Assembly (NCBI RefSeq): GCF_001418325.1
Contig: NZ_LIPN01000132.1
Span: 1-40,534, forward strand
Source: Streptomyces atriruber
GTDB taxonomy: Bacteria > Actinomycetota > Actinomycetes > Streptomycetales > Streptomycetaceae
Direction of reading: 5' to 3'
Length of the DNA stretch: 40,534 nt
Shown: positions 36,787 through 40,534 of the stretch, piece by piece
Numbering within the stretch: position 1 is the first letter of the stretch
Layout of the letters: the number at the start of each line of letters is the position of its first letter
Notes under the pieces: model-generated
What the model saw: the letters and a program-made list of their open reading frames with translations, nothing else
What the model was told of the DNA's origin: nothing
The model's database searches: none
Made by a program: the position numbers and the translations under genes

Positions 36787-39700
36787 TCAGCCCTCGCCGC
36801 CGCCGTCCTCCAGGTTGCCCTCGGTCTCCAGATAGGCCTGCCGCAGCGCTTCGAGCACCGCCGGGTCCGGCTTCGCCCACATGCCGCGCGACTCCGCCTC
36901 CAGGAGGCGTTCCGCGATGCCGTGCAGGGCCCAGGGGTTGGCCTCCTGGAGGAACTCGCGGTTCGTCGGGTCCAGGACGTACGTCTCGGTGAGCTTGTCG
37001 TACATCCAGTCGGCGACGACACCGGTCGTGGCATCGTAGCCGAACAAGTAGTCCACGGTGGCGGCGAGTTCGAAGGCGCCCTTGTAGCCGTGGCGGCGCA
37101 TCGCCTCGATCCACTTCGGGTTGACCACGCGTGCCCGGAACACCCGCGAGGTCTCCTCGACCAGCGTGCGCGTGCGGACCGTCTCGGGGCGGGTCGAGTC
37201 GCCGATGTACGCCTCCGGGGCGGTGCCCCGCAGCGCGCGCACGGTCGCCACCATGCCGCCGTGGTACTGGAAGTAGTCGTCCGAGTCCGCGATGTCGTGC
37301 TCTCGGGTGTCCGTGTTCTTCGCGGCCACCGCGATGCGCTTGTACGCCGTCTCCATCTCGGCGCGGGCCGGGCGGCCTTCGAGCCCGCGGCCGTACGCGT
37401 ACCCGCCCCACACCGTGTAGACCTCGGCGAGGTCCGCGTCGGTGCGCCAGTCGCGGGAGTCGATGAGCTGGAGCAGGCCCGCGCCGTACGTGCCGGGGCG
37501 CGAACCGAAGATGCGGGTGGTGGCCCGGCGCTCGTCGCCGTGCTCGGCGAGGTCGGCCTGGGCGTGGGCGCGCACGTAGTTGCGGTCGGCGGGCTCCTCC
37601 AGCGAGGCGGCGAGCCGCACCGCGTCGTCGAGCAGGCCGATCGTGTGCGGGAACGCGTCGCGGAAGAAGCCCGAGATGCGCAGCGTCACATCGATGCGCG
37701 GGCGGCCCAGCTCCTCGTACGGAACGGCCTCCAGGCCGGTCACGCGCCGCGAGGCGTCGTCCCAGACGGGGCGGATGCCGAGCAGCGCCATCGCTTCGGC
37801 GACGTCGTCGCCCGCGGTGCGCATCGCGCTCGTGCCCCACAGGGACAGGCCCACGGAGGTGGGGTAGTCGCCGTCGTTGTCCTGCTGGTACCGCTCCACG
37901 AGGGAGTCGGCCAGGGCCTGGCCCGTCTCCCACGCGAGGCGGGAGGGGACGGCCTTCGGGTCGACCGAGTAGAAGTTCCGGCCGGTCGGCAGGACGTTGA
38001 CCAGGCCGCGCAGCGGGGACCCCGACGGGCCCGCGGGGACGAAGCCGCCGTTCAGGGCGTGCACGGCGTGGTCGAGCTCGGCGGTGGTGGCCGCGAGGCG
38101 CGGGACGACCTCGCGGGCCGCGAACTCCAGGATGGCGGCGACCTGCTCGCCGTGGTCCGCGGCCACGGAGGCCACGGCCGCCGGGTCCCAGTCCGTGTCG
38201 TCCATCGCCTGGACCAGGGCACGGGCCTTGTCCTCGGCCTCGTCGGCGGTGACGCGCGTCGCCGCCGACTCGTCGAGGCCGAGCGCCTCCCGCAGACCCG
38301 GCAGCGCGGTCGTGCCGCCCCAGATCTGGCGGGCGCGCAGCACCGCGAGGACGAGGTTCACGCGGTCGGCGCCCGCCGGCGGGTTGCCGAGGACATGCAG
38401 ACCGTCGCGGATCTGCATGTCCTTGATCTCGCAGAGCCAGCCGTCGACGTGCAGCAGGAAGTCGTCGAAGCCGTCGTCGTCCGGGCGCTGCTCCAGGCCC
38501 AGGTCGTGGTCGAGCTTGGCGGCCTGGATGAGCGTCCAGATCTGCGCGCGGATCGCCGGCAGCTTCGCCGGGTCCATGGAGCTGATCTGCGCGTACTCGT
38601 CGAGGAGCTGCTCCAGGCGCGCGATGTCGCCGTAGGAGTCGGCGCGCGCCATGGGCGGCACCAGGTGGTCGATGAGCGTGGCGTGCACGCGGCGCTTGGC
38701 CTGGGTGCCCTCGCCCGGGTCGTTGACCAGGAAGGGGTAGATCAGGGGCAGGTCGCCGAGCGCGGCGTCGGGGCCGCACGCGGCGGACAGGCCCGCGTTC
38801 TTGCCGGGCAGCCACTCCAGGTTGCCGTGCTTGCCGAGGTGGATCATCGCGTCGGCGCCGAAGCCGTTGTCGGACGCGGGCGCCGCGATCCAGCGGTAGG
38901 CGGCCAAGTAGTGGTGCGACGGCGGCAGATCGGGGTCGTGGTAGATCGCGATGGGGTTCTCGCCGAACCCGCGCGGCGGCTGGATGAGGATGAGCAGGTT
39001 CCCGCGGCGCAGCGCCGCGAGCACGATGTCGCCCTCAGGGTCGCCGCCCTGGCCGACGCGGGACCGGTCCAGGAACATCTCGCCGGGCGGCGGGCCCCAG
39101 TGTTCCTCGACGGAGTCGCGCAGCTCCTGCGGCAGGGTCGCGTACCACCGCTTGTAGTCGGCGGCGGGGATGCGGACCGGGTTGGCGGCGAGCTGCTCCT
39201 CGGTGAGCCAGTCCTGGTCGTGGCCGCCCGCGTCGATGAGCGCGCGGATCAGCTCGTCGCCGTCGCCGGAGACCAGGCCGGGGATGTCGGCCTCGGGGCC
39301 GAAGTCGTACCCCTCGGCGCGCAGCCTGCGCAGCAGCTCCACGGCGGATGCCGGGGTGTCGAGGCCGACCGCGTTGCCGATGCGGGAGTGCTTCGTCGGG
39401 TACGCGGACAGCACCAGGGCGAGGCGCTTGTCGGCGGCCGGGATGTGCTTGAGGCGCGCGTGGCGCACGGCGATTCCGGCGACGCGGGCCGCGCGCTCGG
39501 CGTCGGCGACGTACGCGGGCAGACCGTCCTCGTCGATCTCCTTGAAGGAGAAGGGGACGGTGATGAGGCGGCCGTCGAACTCCGGCACCGCGATCTGGCT
39601 CGCGGCGTCGAGCGGCGAGACGCCCTCGTCGTTCTCCTCCCAGGCCGAGCGCGACCCGGTCAGGCAGAGCGCCTGCAGGATCGGCACGTCGAGGCCGGTC

Positions 39701-40428
39701 AGCGCGCCCGCGTCCCACGACTCGTCGTCACCGCCCGCGGAGGCCTCGGCGGGCTTGGTGCCACCGGCCGCGAGGACCGTCGTGACGATGGTGTCGGCGG
39801 CCCGCAGCGCGTCGATCAGCTCGGGCTCGGGGGCGCGCAGCGAGGCCACGTACAGCGGGAGCGGGCGGGCCCCGGCGTCCTCGATCGCGCCGCACAGGGC
39901 GTCCACGAAGGCGGTGTTGCCGCTCATGTGGTGGGCGCGGTAGTAGAGCACCGCCACGGTCGGGCTGTCCGTGCCGTCGGCGACGTCGGCGCGGGCGGTG
40001 CGCTCCAGCGGGCCCCAGGACGGGGCGGCCGCGGGCGGCTCGAAGCCGTGGCCGGTGAGCAGCACGGTGTCGGAGAGGAAGCGCGCCAGCTGCTCCAGGT
40101 TCGCGGGGCCGCCGTGCGCCAGGTAGGCGTGCGCCTCGGCGGCGATGCCGACCGGCACGGTCGAGGAGGCCATGAGCTGGGCGTCGGGTGCCTGTTCACC
40201 GGTGAGCACGACCACCGGGAGGCCGGTGGCGATGAGCTGGTCCAGGCCCTCCTGCCAGGCGCGGACGCCGCCGAGGAGGCGGACGACGACGAGGTCGACG
40301 CCGTCGAGCAGCGCGGGCAGTCCGTCGAGGTCGAGGCGGGAGGGGTTGGCGAACCGGTAGTCGACCGGACCCCCCGCCGCGCGGGCGCTGAGCAGGTCGG
40401 TGTCGGAGGTCGACAACAGCAGAAGCAT
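36787..40428 (-). CDS. cobN: Cobaltochelatase subunit CobN
   Basis: A 1213-residue large subunit of the aerobic, ATP-dependent cobaltochelatase, which inserts Co2+ into hydrogenobyrinic acid a,c-diamide during cobalamin synthesis with CobS/CobT-like AAA partners (not in the window). It is related to the H subunit of Mg-chelatase. Family blocks include VLYYRAHHMSGNTAFVDAL, LVLSAYPTKHSRIGNAVGLD, MIHLGKHGNLEWLPGKN, and VWGGYAYGRGLEGRPAR near the C-terminus. The ATG at 40428 gives the usual start MLLLLSTSDTDLLSARAAG; GAGGAAGG lies 11 bases upstream. An in-frame GTG at 40500 lies inside the riboswitch and is rejected. Expression is presumably shut off by cobalamin. Confidence 0.95.
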   Translation of the reverse strand: MLLLLSTSDTDLLSARAAGGPVDYRFANPSRLDLDGLPALLDGVDLVVVRLLGGVRAWQEGLDQLIATGLPVVVLTGEQAPDAQLMASSTVPVGIAAEAHAYLAHGGPANLEQLARFLSDTVLLTGHGFEPPAAAPSWGPLERTARADVADGTDSPTVAVLYYRAHHMSGNTAFVDALCGAIEDAGARPLPLYVASLRAPEPELIDALRAADTIVTTVLAAGGTKPAEASAGGDDESWDAGALTGLDVPILQALCLTGSRSAWEENDEGVSPLDAASQIAVPEFDGRLITVPFSFKEIDEDGLPAYVADAERAARVAGIAVRHARLKHIPAADKRLALVLSAYPTKHSRIGNAVGLDTPASAVELLRRLRAEGYDFGPEADIPGLVSGDGDELIRALIDAGGHDQDWLTEEQLAANPVRIPAADYKRWYATLPQELRDSVEEHWGPPPGEMFLDRSRVGQGGDPEGDIVLAALRRGNLLILIQPPRGFGENPIAIYHDPDLPPSHHYLAAYRWIAAPASDNGFGADAMIHLGKHGNLEWLPGKNAGLSAACGPDAALGDLPLIYPFLVNDPGEGTQAKRRVHATLIDHLVPPMARADSYGDIARLEQLLDEYAQISSMDPAKLPAIRAQIWTLIQAAKLDHDLGLEQRPDDDGFDDFLLHVDGWLCEIKDMQIRDGLHVLGNPPAGADRVNLVLAVLRARQIWGGTTALPGLREALGLDESAATRVTADEAEDKARALVQAMDDTDWDPAAVASVAADHGEQVAAILEFAAREVVPRLAATTAELDHAVHALNGGFVPAGPSGSPLRGLVNVLPTGRNFYSVDPKAVPSRLAWETGQALADSLVERYQQDNDGDYPTSVGLSLWGTSAMRTAGDDVAEAMALLGIRPVWDDASRRVTGLEAVPYEELGRPRIDVTLRISGFFRDAFPHTIGLLDDAVRLAASLEEPADRNYVRAHAQADLAEHGDERRATTRIFGSRPGTYGAGLLQLIDSRDWRTDADLAEVYTVWGGYAYGRGLEGRPARAEMETAYKRIAVAAKNTDTREHDIADSDDYFQYHGGMVATVRALRGTAPEAYIGDSTRPETVRTRTLVEETSRVFRARVVNPKWIEAMRRHGYKGAFELAATVDYLFGYDATTGVVADWMYDKLTETYVLDPTNREFLQEANPWALHGIAERLLEAESRGMWAKPDPAVLEALRQAYLETEGNLEDGGGEG

Positions 40429-40439
40429 GCGGGCGCAGG

Positions 40440-40464
40440 CCTTCCTCGGGGTGTCCGCGCCCCG
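40440..40464 (-). promoter_or_regulatory. Candidate expression platform of the cobN riboswitch
   Basis: On the minus strand CGGGG (40464-40460) can pair with CCCCG (40451-40447) across 8 bases. This hairpin abuts the ribosome site GAGGAAGG (40447-40440), so ligand-dependent folding could control translation. Confidence 0.45.
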
Positions 40465-40480
40465 GGTGGTCGTTATGGAC

Positions 40481-40534
40481 GGCAGGAGTTCCTGGCTCAC
40501 CCCACTCGGGTGGGGCTCACAGTGGCGGGACCGC
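40481..40534 (-). promoter_or_regulatory. Cobalamin riboswitch, 3' part (cut by window edge)
   Basis: Read on the minus strand, the first 18 bases GCGGTCCCGCCACTGTGA contain the conserved core CGGTCCCGCCACTG. A hairpin CCCCAC-CCGA-GTGGGG (40515-40500) and then AGCCAGGAACTCCTGCC (40497-40481) follow, in the order of the RF00174 cobalamin aptamer. The 5' half, including the GAAGCCGGTG-type core, lies beyond the window. It precedes cobN directly. Confidence 0.85.

Noticed and set aside
40429..40500. GTG at 40500 as start of cobN
   Set aside because: The extra 24 codons coincide with the conserved 3' part of the cobalamin aptamer and lack family similarity.
1..40534. CRISPR arrays, tRNA or rRNA genes, insertion sequences
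   Set aside because: No repeat-spacer pattern, no cloverleaf-like sequence, no rRNA wording and no transposase was seen on reading. A covariance-model scan would be needed to exclude small RNAs.

Overview
The window looks like chromosomal DNA from a Streptomyces (or a close relative). GC content is very high, nearly every codon ends in G or C, GTG and occasional TTG starts are common, and several genes are typical of the genus: twin-arginine and lipoprotein export signals, a spore-photoproduct-lyase-like radical SAM protein, a cyclodipeptide synthase/P450 pair and a cobalamin riboswitch ahead of cobN. No rRNA, tRNA, CRISPR array, insertion sequence or phage gene was recognised.

Layout. 1-1101: the 3' part of a secreted alginate-lyase-like protein. 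1197-1940: an orphan ABC ATPase. 2093-15070: a conserved core dominated by potassium homeostasis, with kdpD-kdpE (no kdpFABC in view), an OB-fold protein, a DUF3159 membrane protein, two TrkA-type RCK proteins, a KimA-like APC permease and a TRAM-domain RNA methyltransferase. The order DUF3159/OB-fold, TrkA pair, permease, methyltransferase recalls the Rv2694c-Rv2689c (ceoBC) region of Mycobacterium tuberculosis, but here an ArsR-type regulator, a small membrane protein and an MMPL exporter sit in the middle.

15071-25324 is accessory and partly decayed. It begins with the 5' remnant of a sulfatase broken by expansion of an 8-bp tandem repeat. A divergent TetR regulator/FAD aromatic hydroxylase pair follows, with two abutting operators. 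Next come a cyclodipeptide synthase and a CYP121-like P450, which together resemble the mycocyclosin pathway (Rv2275/Rv2276). Then there is an AlkD-like protein, a two-gene PIG-L deacetylase/acyltransferase operon for an exported glycan, and a fused remnant of an alkyl sulfatase and an MFS transporter.

25325-36741 holds mostly short transcription units: an S8 protease lipoprotein with two compensating frameshifts, an alpha/beta hydrolase, a stand-alone tsaD with a GNAT partner behind an AT-rich promoter, a carbon-nitrogen hydrolase divergent from a LacI regulator across two near-identical palindromes, a YbhB protein divergent from a GntR regulator across a perfect palindrome, a radical SAM protein, three very small exported proteins, a histidine phosphatase and an M20 amidohydrolase. 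36787-40534 is cobN, read leftwards, preceded by the 3' part of a cobalamin riboswitch cut by the window edge.

Regulation is unusually readable. At least six genes have a TAnnnT element ending 6 to 8 bases before the start codon, as expected for leaderless transcripts, and four divergent or autoregulated regulators have visible candidate operators. The most interesting item is the CDPS/CYP121-like pair: most of the CYP121 pocket that I can recall is kept, but a key arginine is replaced by lysine.
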